Positions 1 to 8,396 of a stretch of DNA of 49,072 bases are shown here, in pieces. The stretch is taken from contig NZ_SMYZ01000065.1 of assembly GCF_004919685.1 (NCBI RefSeq), positions 1 through 49,072 of the forward strand, given 5' to 3'. Origin of the DNA: Mesorhizobium norvegicum. Lineage in GTDB: Bacteria > Pseudomonadota > Alphaproteobacteria > Rhizobiales > Rhizobiaceae. The position numbers and the translations under genes were made by a program. Within the stretch, counting starts at the first letter, position 1, and each line of letters starts with the position of its first letter. The notes beneath the pieces were generated by a model. It worked only from the letters and a program-made list of their open reading frames with translations, searched no databases and was not told where the DNA came from.

Positions 1-11
1 CGATGACAGCG

Positions 12-70
12 TCCCTCTCCCCGTCACTATACGGGGAGAGGATGCCGGCAGGCAGGTGAGGGGCAGCACC
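12..70 (+). repeat. Dispersed palindromic repeat, copy A1
   Basis: The core is a perfect 10-bp stem, CTCTCCCCGT and ACGGGGAGAG, around the loop CACTAT, followed by a GC-rich tail ending in GGTGAGGGGC. The same sequence recurs almost unchanged at 24441-24502 and inverted at 24320-24390. It lies in the gap before the first transporter gene. It resembles the small intergenic palindromic elements of rhizobia; it could also act as an RNA hairpin. The rest of 1-129 shows nothing else that I can support. Confidence 0.8.
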
Positions 71-129
71 AAACTCGACAGGGCGGCGGACCCCAACCCG
101 CCGCCCGTTTTTCCAATCCAGGATATCTG

Positions 130-999
130 ATGAACGCTTTGCTCACATCCGCCGTGGCGGGGCTGACAGCCGGAGGCACCTATGCCTTGCTCGGCGTCTG
201 CGCCGTCTTCACCTACCGGCTGGTCGCCGTGGTCAATTTCACCGGCGCCGCGATCGGCACGGCCGGGACCTTCGTGCTGATCGCGCTCTACGAAGCCGGT
301 TTCCCGATCTGGCCGTCGGTGGTCGCCGGTATAGCGGCCGGCACGATGGTCGGCGTCGCCATCGGCACCATCATGACGCGGTGGTTCGGCGAGGCCAGCG
401 CCTCGACCAAGGCGGCGGTCACCGTGGCGCTGCTGGTCGGCATCATCGCCATCGGGCTTCGCCTGACCGGGGGCCAGCATCCGCACAACATGCCGGAGCT
501 GTTCCCGGGTTCCGCCTTTCGCATGGCCGGCGTCGAGGTGACGATCGCCTCGGTGCTGACGATCGGGCTGGCGGCGCTGTTCACCGTGCTGGCCGATCTG
601 TTCCTCAACACCACCAAGGTCGGGCTCAATCTGCGTGCCCTGGCCGACCGGCCGATGGCGGCCGAACTGCTCGGCATCAGGGTGCAACTCCTGTCGTTGC
701 TGGTCTGGGGCATGACCGGCGCTTTCACCACCTTCGCGCTGATGATCATCGCGCCGCAGCGCTCGCCGAATTTCATGACGCTCAGCCTGCTCGTCGTACC
801 GGCACTGGCGGCCGCCCTTGTCGGCCTGTTCCGCAGTTTCTGGCGCACACTGGCTGGCGGCATCGTGCTTGGCCTTGTCGAAGGCATGGCAAGCTCGGTC
901 GACAGCATCAGCCAGTACCGCAGCGCCATTCCGTTCCTGGTCGTGCTTGCCGTTCTGCTCTGGTCGCAACGGGAGGCCCGTTGGGATGAAGCGCGCTAG
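130..999 (+). CDS. Branched-chain amino acid-type ABC permease (LivH family)
   Basis: A 289-residue, strongly hydrophobic protein of the LivH/BPD_transp_2 family, one of two inner-membrane channel subunits of a branched-chain amino acid or urea-type ABC importer. The N-terminus, with TAGGTYALLGVC followed by a VVNFTGAAIG segment, is typical of LivH. About eight membrane segments can be traced, and length is normal for the family. The start ATG has AGGA 7-10 bases upstream. It overlaps the next gene by 14 bases, and the fused permease-ATPase and LivF follow, so the cluster is one operon. No periplasmic binding protein is seen; it may lie left of the window. Substrate is not predictable. Confidence 0.9.
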   Translation: MNALLTSAVAGLTAGGTYALLGVCAVFTYRLVAVVNFTGAAIGTAGTFVLIALYEAGFPIWPSVVAGIAAGTMVGVAIGTIMTRWFGEASASTKAAVTVALLVGIIAIGLRLTGGQHPHNMPELFPGSAFRMAGVEVTIASVLTIGLAALFTVLADLFLNTTKVGLNLRALADRPMAAELLGIRVQLLSLLVWGMTGAFTTFALMIIAPQRSPNFMTLSLLVVPALAAALVGLFRSFWRTLAGGIVLGLVEGMASSVDSISQYRSAIPFLVVLAVLLWSQREARWDEAR

Positions 1000-2701
1000 T
1001 TTGAAAGCCTCCCTGGTCGTTGTCATCGCGGCGATCGTCCTGGGCGGCGTCATCGCCGGGCTGCTGCCGTCCTACTGGGTGTTCCTGGCCACCTCGGTGC
1101 TGATCACCGGCGTCGCGCTGCAAAGCCTTGGCCTCGTCGCCGGCCGCACCGGCATGATCGCGCTCTGCCAGATGTCGTTTGCCGGCGTCGGCGCCTGGAC
1201 CGTCGGCTATCTCAACCTCGCCGAGGCACCTGGCGGCCTGGCCGTGTGGATCCTAATCGGCGGGCTGGCGGCGGTGCCGCTCGGCGTCGCCATCGGCCTG
1301 CCGGCGCTGCGGCTGCGCGGCATCAACCTCGCCATCGTCACGCTGTCCTTCGCCACCGCTTTCGACACCATCCTGGCAACCATGACCTATCCCGGCCAGA
1401 CCGATTTCCTGCAGGTGCCGCGGCCGGAACTGTTCGACGGCGATGAGGGCTATTTCGTCTTCGTACTGCTGTTCTACGTCGCGATTGCGATGGCGCTGGA
1501 ATTCCTCAGCCGCTCGCGCCTCGGCGCCTCCTGGCTGGCGGTGCGTCACTCCGAACGCGCGGCGGCGGCGCATGGCGTCAGCATCGCCACCGCCAAGCTC
1601 TCGGCTTTCGCTATCAGCGCCTTCATCGCCGGCATTTCGGGCGGGCTGCTGGCCGGCTATCTCGGCACGCTGGTCTCCGAAAATTTCAGCATGATGCAGT
1701 CGCTGTCGCTCTATGCGGTCGCGGTGATGACCGGCGCGCATTTCGCCGAGGGCGCCATCATCGGCGGCCTGCTGGTCGTCATGTTCCCGGAAATCCTGCG
1801 CCGGCTCGACCTGCCGCAGGACATCGGCAATGTGCTGTTCGCCATCGGCGCCACGCAGGCCCTATCCACGGGCGAGACGATGAGCGAGACCTTTCGCCGG
1901 CAGCTGCGTAGACTGGTGCCGGCGCGCATAAAAGCGGCCGCGTCGGCGCCGGCAAGCGACCTGCCGGCCCCAGTCAGCCGCGCTGCCGGCCCGGCTCTCA
2001 GCGTCGAGAAACTCACGGTGCGCTATGGCAGCGTGGTCGCGCTCGACGGCGTCAACCTGACAGTTACGGCCGGCACCGTCGCCGGGCTGATCGGCCCCAA
2101 CGGCGCCGGCAAGTCGACCTTCATCGACGCCGTCGCCGGCTTCCTGTCCAGCTATGAGGGCAGCATCAAGCTCGGCGGCAAGCCGCTCGAAGGCATGCCG
2201 GCGCATCTGCGCGCCCGCGAGGGTGTGCGCCGGACCTGGCAGACCAACCGCATCGCGCCGGAACTCACCGTCGGCGGTTATCTGGCGCTCGCCGCCAAGG
2301 GCCTGTCGGCGAGCGAGACCAGGGCGATCCTTGGTTGGCTGGATTGTCCCGATCCCAACACGCTGGTGGTCTCGGTCGACGCCGGCACCAGGCGCTTGCT
2401 CGATGTCGCCGGCGTGGTCGCTGCGCGCCCGGCGGTGCTGCTGCTCGACGAACCGGCCGCCGGCCAGTCGCATGAGGAGACGCTGCGGCTCGGGCAACGC
2501 ATCGCCGAAATCCCAAAGCTGTTCGGCTCGGCGGTGCTGCTGGTCGAGCACGACATGGACCTGGTGCGGGCGGTCTGTTCGGAGGTCACCGTGCTCGACT
2601 TCGGCCGCGTCATCGCGTCCGGTCCGCCGGCCAAGGTGCTCGACCTGGGTCCGGTGAAGAAAGCCTATCTCGGCATCGAGGAAGAGAGCGTGGCCGCATG
2701 A
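986..2701 (+). CDS. Fused LivM permease-LivG ATPase of a branched-chain amino acid-type ABC importer
   Basis: A 571-residue two-domain subunit. Residues 1-295 are a LivM-type permease; 296-335 are an Ala/Pro-rich linker; 336-571 are a LivG-type ATPase with Walker A GPNGAGKST (370-378), Walker B VLLLDEP (484-490) and the LivG-typical EPAAG. LivM-LivG fusions are known in this transporter family. Unusually, the ABC signature normally reading LSxGxQ is here VSVDAGT (462-468), with no recognisable LSGGQ, so this half may be a weak or non-hydrolysing site paired with LivF. The ATG at 986 was chosen because the earlier in-frame start at 818 lies deep in livH and encodes unrelated sequence. The stop overlaps the livF start. 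Confidence 0.9.
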   Translation: MKRASLKASLVVVIAAIVLGGVIAGLLPSYWVFLATSVLITGVALQSLGLVAGRTGMIALCQMSFAGVGAWTVGYLNLAEAPGGLAVWILIGGLAAVPLGVAIGLPALRLRGINLAIVTLSFATAFDTILATMTYPGQTDFLQVPRPELFDGDEGYFVFVLLFYVAIAMALEFLSRSRLGASWLAVRHSERAAAAHGVSIATAKLSAFAISAFIAGISGGLLAGYLGTLVSENFSMMQSLSLYAVAVMTGAHFAEGAIIGGLLVVMFPEILRRLDLPQDIGNVLFAIGATQALSTGETMSETFRRQLRRLVPARIKAAASAPASDLPAPVSRAAGPALSVEKLTVRYGSVVALDGVNLTVTAGTVAGLIGPNGAGKSTFIDAVAGFLSSYEGSIKLGGKPLEGMPAHLRAREGVRRTWQTNRIAPELTVGGYLALAAKGLSASETRAILGWLDCPDPNTLVVSVDAGTRRLLDVAGVVAARPAVLLLDEPAAGQSHEETLRLGQRIAEIPKLFGSAVLLVEHDMDLVRAVCSEVTVLDFGRVIASGPPAKVLDLGPVKKAYLGIEEESVAA

Positions 2702-3390
2702 GCAAGCTGGTCGTTTCCAACCTGTCGATCAACCGCGCCGAATTGCCTGTCGTGTCGTCGCTCGACATTTCGGTCGAAAGCGGCGCCATCAGCGTCGTGC
2801 TCGGCGCCAACGGCGCCGGCAAGACGACGCTGCTCGAAGGCCTGTCGGGCATCATCCCGGTCGCCGGCGGCTCGATCGCCATCGACGGCCGCGATATCCA
2901 CAAGGCACGGCCTGGCGTGCGCTCGCGCGAAGGGCTGGCCCATGTCGAGCAGGGACGCACGGTGTTCCGGCAATTGACGACCGAAGAGAACCTCAAGGTG
3001 AGTTTGCACTCGGGGGCCGATCTCGCGGAAGCCTATGCGCTGTTTCCCGAACTGGTGCAGCGCCGCACGGTCAGGGCCAGCCTGCTGTCGGGCGGCGAGC
3101 AGCAAATGCTGGTCATCGCCCGCGCGCTGCTGACACGGCCCAAGGTGCTGCTGATCGACGAGATGTCGGCAGGCCTGGCGCCGGTCATCGTGACGCGGCT
3201 GATGAGCGCGGTGCGCAAGCTCGCCGACAATGGCTTGGCGGTACTGCTGGTCGAGCAGTTCGCCGCACTCGCGCTGTCGATCGGCAACCGCGCCTATGTC
3301 ATGCGGCGCGGCCGCGTCGTCCATGATGGCGACTGTATGAAGCTGCTCAAGTCGCCGGACGAACTGCACCGGCTCTATCTCGGCGGATAG
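2698..3390 (+). CDS. Branched-chain amino acid-type ABC ATPase (LivF family)
   Basis: A 230-residue cytoplasmic ATPase, the LivF partner of the preceding fused subunit. Walker A GANGAGKTT begins at residue 36, the ABC signature LSGGEQQ lies near 130, and Walker B LLIDEMSAGLAP follows, the last part being a LivF hallmark. In contrast to the fused LivG half, all catalytic motifs are intact, so this subunit probably supplies most of the ATPase activity. Its ATG overlaps the previous stop by four bases (ATGA), indicating translational coupling. It is the last gene of the operon; a 262-base gap follows. Confidence 0.92.
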   Translation: MSKLVVSNLSINRAELPVVSSLDISVESGAISVVLGANGAGKTTLLEGLSGIIPVAGGSIAIDGRDIHKARPGVRSREGLAHVEQGRTVFRQLTTEENLKVSLHSGADLAEAYALFPELVQRRTVRASLLSGGEQQMLVIARALLTRPKVLLIDEMSAGLAPVIVTRLMSAVRKLADNGLAVLLVEQFAALALSIGNRAYVMRRGRVVHDGDCMKLLKSPDELHRLYLGG

Positions 3391-3544
3391 GACGGCGTTC
3401 ATTCGTTGAATCGAGGTCCGGCGCCATCTTCTTGTTCAAGCACGGTCTTTTCCCGCTTGGCAGAAAACAACCGCGCGCCAGTCATGCTGGACCTCCTTGA
3501 ACGCCGCTGAACAGGGCAGCACGTTCTTTGCCGGCCCACGCTCC

Positions 3545-3631
3545 GATCATTAGCATTTGTATCTGATCCGAGTTGATTTCCTATCGGGCCGTTAATGCGG
3601 CCATGCTGTTAATCAGCATTTGCTAATGATC
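3545..3631. repeat. Nested inverted repeats upstream of a small ORF
   Basis: A perfect 11-bp inverted repeat, GATCATTAGCA (3545-3555) and TGCTAATGATC (3621-3631), encloses two further hairpins: GGCCG/CGGCC (3587-3602) and ATGCTG/CAGCAT (3603-3619). The outer right arm ends 21 bases before the ATG of the 47-residue ORF. The arrangement could be a regulator binding site pair or a structured leader RNA; the sequence alone does not decide. Confidence 0.55.
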
Positions 3632-3652
3632 ATTCCGAACCTAAGGCAAGCC

Positions 3653-3796
3653 ATGACCAAGAATCTCGGCAACGCACGTTACATGCCGCCAAAGGATGCC
3701 AAAGTCTCCTTGTTCGGCAAGGCCGCACCAGCTCTGTTCCCGCTTGTCGCGGCGGCGCTGGGCTACATGATCGGCAAGCAGTTCTTCGGCATCTAG
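3653..3796 (+). CDS. Small single-span membrane protein, 47 aa
   Basis: A short ORF beginning MTKNLGNARYMPPKDAK and ending GKQFFGI. Residues 22-41 form one hydrophobic, alanine-rich segment that could span the membrane, with a basic N-terminal part that would stay in the cytoplasm. The ATG is preceded by AAGG seven bases upstream. The nested inverted repeats just upstream suggest regulated expression. It stands alone between livF and the oppositely oriented DUF763 gene. I recognise no family, so function is unknown; a real gene is likely from the ribosome site and clean hydrophobic pattern, but not certain. Confidence 0.5.
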   Translation: MTKNLGNARYMPPKDAKVSLFGKAAPALFPLVAAALGYMIGKQFFGI

Positions 3797-3816
3797 GGCC
3801 TGGTGCAAACCATCCA

Positions 3817-5127
3817 CTAATGTCGCTTGCCGCCTATGCCTTGGGGGCTGCCGGCAAAATCTTCGCGGACAGAGTCTTGGGACGGCGCCGGGGCGTCGGC
3901 GGAAGGCGGCTCCCAGCCGAAGACGCTGCGGCCGCCGAGCTGGTGCGACTGGTCGAATTCGCCGGCGACGATCTCCTTCAGGCTCGGCCCGGTGACGTAG
4001 CGCTCCAGCCGTCGCGCCTGGCCGTCCAGCCGTTGCAAGGCGCCGAGTTCCTCCTCATTGCCGAGCTTTGCCTTGCGGACCGCCGATTTCATCACCGCGA
4101 TGGTCTCGTCATAGACTTTCAGCGGCACCGGAAAGGGATGCCGGTCCTTGCCACCATGCGCCAGCGAGAACCGCGCCGGATCGGAGAAGCGGCACGGCGC
4201 GCCATGCACGACCTCGGCCACCATCGCCAGCGCCCGCACCGTTCGCGCGCCGACGCCAGGCACCAGCAGCAATTCGGGAAAATCCGCCGGTCCGCTTTCG
4301 ATCGCCGCGGAAATGTTGCCGTGCAGGCGGCGCATGACGATATCGCTTTCGCGGACATCATGATGGGCGGGCATGATCAGATTGGGCAGCATCGGCTGGG
4401 CGGATTGCGGCCTTGCTGAAGGTTCGATTGCCGCAAACTCGCGCACGATGCTGTCGGGACCGAGCTGGCGCAACAGGTCCAGCTGGCCGCTGCGCGAAGC
4501 CTCGGCGCGGTGGTCGGTCAGATTGACGATCTCGCCCTGCCGCTCGCCCTCGATGGCCGCATGCGGCTCGTCGACGAAACTTTTCAGGCCCTCCGAGAGC
4601 CAGTGGTAGCGGCGCGCCAGTTTGCTGTCGCCGTTCATGCCTTGCTGGACGACCACCCAATGGCTGTCGTCGGTGACGATGAAGCCGTGCAGATAGAGAT
4701 CGAAGCCGTCCTGCACGGCGGCGCTGTCGACCTTGGCGACCAGCCGGCTGGCCGTGGCCAGAGCCTTGCCGTCGATGCCGACACGCTCGCCGATCGCCTC
4801 GAGTTCATGCGGCGTCTTGCGCGAGTGGGTGCCGCGTCCGCCGCAGACATGGATGCCGAGTTCGCCCGACAGCGGTGTCAGCCCGCGCTTCAGCGCGCCG
4901 ATGACGCTGGTGGTGATGCCGGAGGAATGCCAGTCCATGCCCATCACCGCACCGAAGGACTGGAACCAGAACGGATGCGCCAGCCGGCGCAGCAACTCGT
5001 CGCGGCCATAGTGGTGAATGATGGCTTCGCACAGCACAGCGCCCAGGCGCGTCATGCGATCGCCCAGCCATTTCGGAACCCGCCCGCCATGCAGCGGCAG
5101 GTCGGCGCTGCCGCTTCGCTGCGTCAC
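3817..5127 (-). CDS. DUF763 domain-containing protein
   Basis: A 436-residue protein matching DUF763 from its first residues: RSGSADLPLHGGRVPKWL is the characteristic N-terminus, and WHSSGITTSVIGALKRGL and CGGRGTHSRKTP follow. Near residue 290 the stretch LLLVPGVGARTVRALA looks like a helix-hairpin-helix motif, suggesting DNA contact, although the biochemical role of DUF763 is not established. I chose the GTG at 5127: it has GGAGGT eight bases upstream and places the conserved N-terminus at the start, whereas the earlier TTG at 5202 adds 25 unconserved residues with no ribosome site. The last 60 residues are proline-rich and probably disordered. Confidence 0.85.
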   Translation of the reverse strand: MTQRSGSADLPLHGGRVPKWLGDRMTRLGAVLCEAIIHHYGRDELLRRLAHPFWFQSFGAVMGMDWHSSGITTSVIGALKRGLTPLSGELGIHVCGGRGTHSRKTPHELEAIGERVGIDGKALATASRLVAKVDSAAVQDGFDLYLHGFIVTDDSHWVVVQQGMNGDSKLARRYHWLSEGLKSFVDEPHAAIEGERQGEIVNLTDHRAEASRSGQLDLLRQLGPDSIVREFAAIEPSARPQSAQPMLPNLIMPAHHDVRESDIVMRRLHGNISAAIESGPADFPELLLVPGVGARTVRALAMVAEVVHGAPCRFSDPARFSLAHGGKDRHPFPVPLKVYDETIAVMKSAVRKAKLGNEEELGALQRLDGQARRLERYVTGPSLKEIVAGEFDQSHQLGGRSVFGWEPPSADAPAPSQDSVREDFAGSPQGIGGKRH

Positions 5128-5252
5128 GTGATCATACCTCCGGCCGATGAGTCGGGCACCGGCAGCCTCGGATAGAGATGGCATCGGGGCGACGATTTGC
5201 AAGCGGATGCGCGAACGCCCGTTCAGAACCTGAATCAGGTCGGGGCTTTATC

Positions 5253-5269
5253 TCATTGTGTGACAATGA
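5253..5269. terminator. Short hairpin after the DUF2270 gene
   Basis: TCATTGT and ACAATGA form a 7-bp perfect stem with loop GTG, 20 bases past the stop of the minus-strand DUF2270 gene. The T-rich tract TTTTCTTC lies on the plus-strand side, the wrong side for a classical terminator of that gene. It could instead be an operator in the promoter region of the DUF763 gene. Confidence 0.25.
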
Positions 5270-5289
5270 TTTTCTTCAACCGCTTCTTT

Positions 5290-5982
5290 CTAAACATGGA
5301 CGTCGCCGAAGGAGAGTTCGCCGTCGTCGCCAGGCGTCAGGAAGGCAGCCGCCAGGAGGCCGGCGTAAAGGAGGGCAACCACGGCGACAATGACCGCGCC
5401 CGGAATGGGACCGAGCGCAGCGGCGCTGACGGCCTCGCGCAATGTGCCGACGAAGCCGGCCGGCACAGCTTGATCGATCAGGCTCGGCGTCGACAGTTTG
5501 AGGATCCAGGCGAGGAGCAGAATCAACATCATATGCAAGTAGTTGCGGCGCAAACGCCGCGCCAGCGCCACCCTTTGCGAGACCAGGAATTTCGGCGCGC
5601 GCAGGCTTTCGCCGACGATCAGCAGCCAGTCAGAAGCGAAGTCGGGCTGCGGCGAGAAGATCTGAGCGAAATAGTTGCGCTCGAACTGGCGCACGCGGGC
5701 GCGATAGACATCGAAGAACCGGTAACGACGCGCCTCGATCCACAACAGAAGGAGCACCAGCAGCATGGCGAAAAGCAGCACGCCGTGATGGGCACTGGCC
5801 GTTGACAGCGACACTGACAGCATGGCGGCGACAACGGTGATCGCCCAATTGCTTGTACGGTCGAGGCGGTCGCGCCAACCGGCCATGCGGGCGATCTCGG
5901 CGCGGTGGAAATGCGACATCACGGTGACCAGTTCGCCTGACGAAAGCGGCCTGCCGATGGGCGTTGCCGGAGCATCGTTCAT
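5290..5982 (-). CDS. DUF2270 family integral membrane protein
   Basis: A 230-residue protein. The N-terminal block with HFHRAEIARMAGWRDRLDR followed by TSNWAITVV is the hallmark of DUF2270. Two hydrophobic segments follow at once (about residues 43-80), and two more lie in the C-terminal half, giving about four membrane spans. The middle part with RYRFFDVYRARVRQFERNYF is charged and probably cytoplasmic. The ATG at 5982 has GGAGGG five bases upstream and is preferred over the one at 6009. No function is known for the family; the neighbours, DUF763 and an MFS carrier, give no hint. Confidence 0.8.
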   Translation of the reverse strand: MNDAPATPIGRPLSSGELVTVMSHFHRAEIARMAGWRDRLDRTSNWAITVVAAMLSVSLSTASAHHGVLLFAMLLVLLLLWIEARRYRFFDVYRARVRQFERNYFAQIFSPQPDFASDWLLIVGESLRAPKFLVSQRVALARRLRRNYLHMMLILLLAWILKLSTPSLIDQAVPAGFVGTLREAVSAAALGPIPGAVIVAVVALLYAGLLAAAFLTPGDDGELSFGDVHV

Positions 5983-6093
5983 GGCTCCCTCCAACCAAAT
6001 AAAACGCATCAGATTTGATCTCGTTCCGTAGCGTTCGGAATGGCCAAGGGAATCTCGACATCCTGGCAGGGTTCGCAGGCCTGGTCCGGCCGG

Positions 6094-7323
6094 TCACTCC
6101 GGCCCGGCGATCCAGTCGACCAGCAGGGCGGCAAAGCCGAAGGCAGCGGCGATGGCGCAGACTTCAGGCCAGCCGCCCGAGGCCCAGGCGATGCCGGCGA
6201 GCATCGAGCCGATGGCGCCGCCGATGAAGAAGATGCCGACGAACAGGCCGTTGAGGCGGCCGCGCGCCTTCGGCTGCAGCAGGTTGATGGCGCGGCGGCC
6301 GAGCGTCTGGTCGCCGGTGACGCCGATGTCGAGCAGCACGGCGCTGACACCCATCGGCGCTAGAGACCATCCGGTTCCGGATTCAGCGGCGCCGGCCCAG
6401 GCGGCGAGCCCCATCGCGCCGATCAGCACGAGATGGCAGGCGATGGTCGCCGGGCGCGTCCAGCCACGGTCGCCGGCGCGGCCGAACAGCGGTGTGACTA
6501 TCGCGCCGCTTGCGCCGACCAGTGCGAACAACGCGATGCCGCGCTGGCCGAGGTCGAAAGGCGGCTGCGCGAGGCGCAACGCCACCGCCGTCCAGAACAG
6601 GCTGAACGTTGCCATCACCAGCGCTGCCGTCAGAGCGCGGCGCCGCAGCACCGGCTCGTCGCGCAGCAGGTCGAACAGCGAAGCGATCAGCGCGCCATAG
6701 GACGATCGCGCTTCCGGGCGCCGCCGGGGCAAGGTGAAGGCAAGCACGCAGCCGAGCACAATCAGGGCTGCGGCGCTGATTGCGTAAAAGGCTCGCCAGC
6801 CCCAGGCATCGGCAATCAGGCTGGCCAGCGGGCGCGCCAAAAGGATGCCGACCATCAGCCCGCTCATGACATCGCCGATGACGCGGCCGGCCTCGCCGGG
6901 CGGCGCCATCGAGGCGGCGATCGGCACCAGGATCTGGATCGCCGAACAGGCGGCACCGAGGATGAACAGGACGATCAGCAGCGAGCCGGCGGTGGGCGCC
7001 ATTGTGGCGACGCCAGCCGCCAATGCCGCCGCGACCAGCATGCGCAGGATCAGGGTGCGGTTTTCGGCAAGGTCGGCGAGCGGCACCAGGAAGAACAGGC
7101 CGGCGGCGTAGCCGAGCAGGGTGGCCATGGCGACGAAGCCGACGCTCGCGGCACCGGCGCCGAGCGATGGCCCGATCAGGCCGACCAGCGTCTGCGGAGC
7201 GAACAGGTTGGTGACGATGATGCCGACCGCCGTGGCAAACAGCAGCGTCTGCGGGCCGGTGATGGTCGCGGCCGATCCGGCCATCTGGCCGTCATTGGTA
7301 TCGAGCACTGGGGTATCGAGCAT
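6094..7323 (-). CDS. MFS transporter, divergent from a LysR regulator
   Basis: A 409-residue major facilitator superfamily carrier with about 12 hydrophobic segments. The loop with LVPLADLAENRTLILR corresponds to the conserved GxLxDRxGRR region between spans 2 and 3, and LPRRRPEAR begins the central cytoplasmic loop. A drug or metabolite efflux role is possible, but substrate cannot be told. Start 7323 is preferred because GAGG lies six bases upstream; the longer form at 7344 lacks a ribosome site. The gene diverges from a LysR regulator 97 bases away, the usual layout of a regulator and its target. Confidence 0.85.
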   Translation of the reverse strand: MLDTPVLDTNDGQMAGSAATITGPQTLLFATAVGIIVTNLFAPQTLVGLIGPSLGAGAASVGFVAMATLLGYAAGLFFLVPLADLAENRTLILRMLVAAALAAGVATMAPTAGSLLIVLFILGAACSAIQILVPIAASMAPPGEAGRVIGDVMSGLMVGILLARPLASLIADAWGWRAFYAISAAALIVLGCVLAFTLPRRRPEARSSYGALIASLFDLLRDEPVLRRRALTAALVMATFSLFWTAVALRLAQPPFDLGQRGIALFALVGASGAIVTPLFGRAGDRGWTRPATIACHLVLIGAMGLAAWAGAAESGTGWSLAPMGVSAVLLDIGVTGDQTLGRRAINLLQPKARGRLNGLFVGIFFIGGAIGSMLAGIAWASGGWPEVCAIAAAFGFAALLVDWIAGPE

Positions 7324-7420
7324 TGAGTCCTCAAGGATTTGCATATCGCGAGAGGACTTTATGCCAAAGCGTCATCATGCTACAATTCAATCAATTCGAT
7401 AATGATTATGCGAGGTGCGC

Positions 7421-8329
7421 ATGAATATCCACGACCTCGAAGCCTTCATCGCCGTGGTGGAGACCGGCTCGATCGTCGGTGCCTCGGCAAGGCTCAACCT
7501 CACCCAGCCGGGCGTGACGCGCCGCATCCAGAACCTCGAGGACGGGTTGGCGACATCGCTGCTCGACCGCCAGTCGAAGCCGCTGAAGCCGACCGCTTCC
7601 GGCCGCGAGGCCTATGAGCATGGCCGCCGCGTGCTGCGCTCGCTCGAAGATCTCAGGGCCGGCGTGTCGCCGCAAGGCGAGGTCAAGGGCGAGTTCCGCC
7701 TGGGCATCATGCCCTATCTCTCCGACGCCGCCCTGGCGCTGCCGCTCGACAGCCTACGCGCTGCCTTTCCGCAATTGACGCTGCGCATCTCTTCCGGCTG
7801 GTCGCCAAGGCTGGTGGAGCAGGTGGCGCGCAGCGAACTCGACGCGGTGGCGGTATGCCTCGCCGAGGGTTTGGCGCCGCCCGACGAACTGGTCTGCGAC
7901 GATCTCGGCGTGCAGTCGGTGCTGCTGGTGGCGTCACCCGGGCTCGGCGTGCCGAAGCCCGCCGATCTTGCCTCGCTGTCGCGCTTTGCCTGGGTGATGA
8001 ACGAAAACGGCTGCGGTTTCCGCGCTTTCATCCGCCAGAGTTTCGACGCCCTCAGGCTGCCGTTCCAGGTCGGGGTGGAGGCGCTCAGCGTCGATCTCAG
8101 AATGTCGCTGGTGGCGCGCGGCCACGGCATCGGGATCGTCACGCCGGGCGCCTTCGCCGACAGCCGCTGGCGCGATAGGGTGGAAGTCATCGATTGCCCC
8201 GACTTCAAGCCGCAAGTGCGCGCATGGCTGCTGCACCGCCCGCCGGCCGGACGGCTCAGCCGTCCGATCGCGCTGTTTCGCGACGCGCTGATCGAAGGGC
8301 TCGAGGTGCCGATGCCGCTGGTGTCTTGA
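7421..8329 (+). CDS. LysR family transcriptional regulator
   Basis: A 302-residue regulator. The N-terminal winged helix-turn-helix is clear: LEAFIAVVETGSIVGASARL, then NLTQPGVTRRIQNLEDGL. The rest is a LysR substrate-binding domain. The ATG at 7421 has GAGG five bases upstream and is preferred over the GTG six bases earlier. The 97-base gap to the divergent MFS gene is AT-rich (7380-7410, with AATTCAATCAATTCGATAAT) and probably holds both promoters and the operator. By the usual LysR pattern it likely controls the MFS gene in response to a small molecule. Confidence 0.9.
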   Translation: MNIHDLEAFIAVVETGSIVGASARLNLTQPGVTRRIQNLEDGLATSLLDRQSKPLKPTASGREAYEHGRRVLRSLEDLRAGVSPQGEVKGEFRLGIMPYLSDAALALPLDSLRAAFPQLTLRISSGWSPRLVEQVARSELDAVAVCLAEGLAPPDELVCDDLGVQSVLLVASPGLGVPKPADLASLSRFAWVMNENGCGFRAFIRQSFDALRLPFQVGVEALSVDLRMSLVARGHGIGIVTPGAFADSRWRDRVEVIDCPDFKPQVRAWLLHRPPAGRLSRPIALFRDALIEGLEVPMPLVS

Positions 8330-8396
8330 GTGGTGGCCCACTGGCCGTTGTCGTGAGAAGGGCTCCCCAATAGGGTGATTGCTCCGGGAGGGTGCC

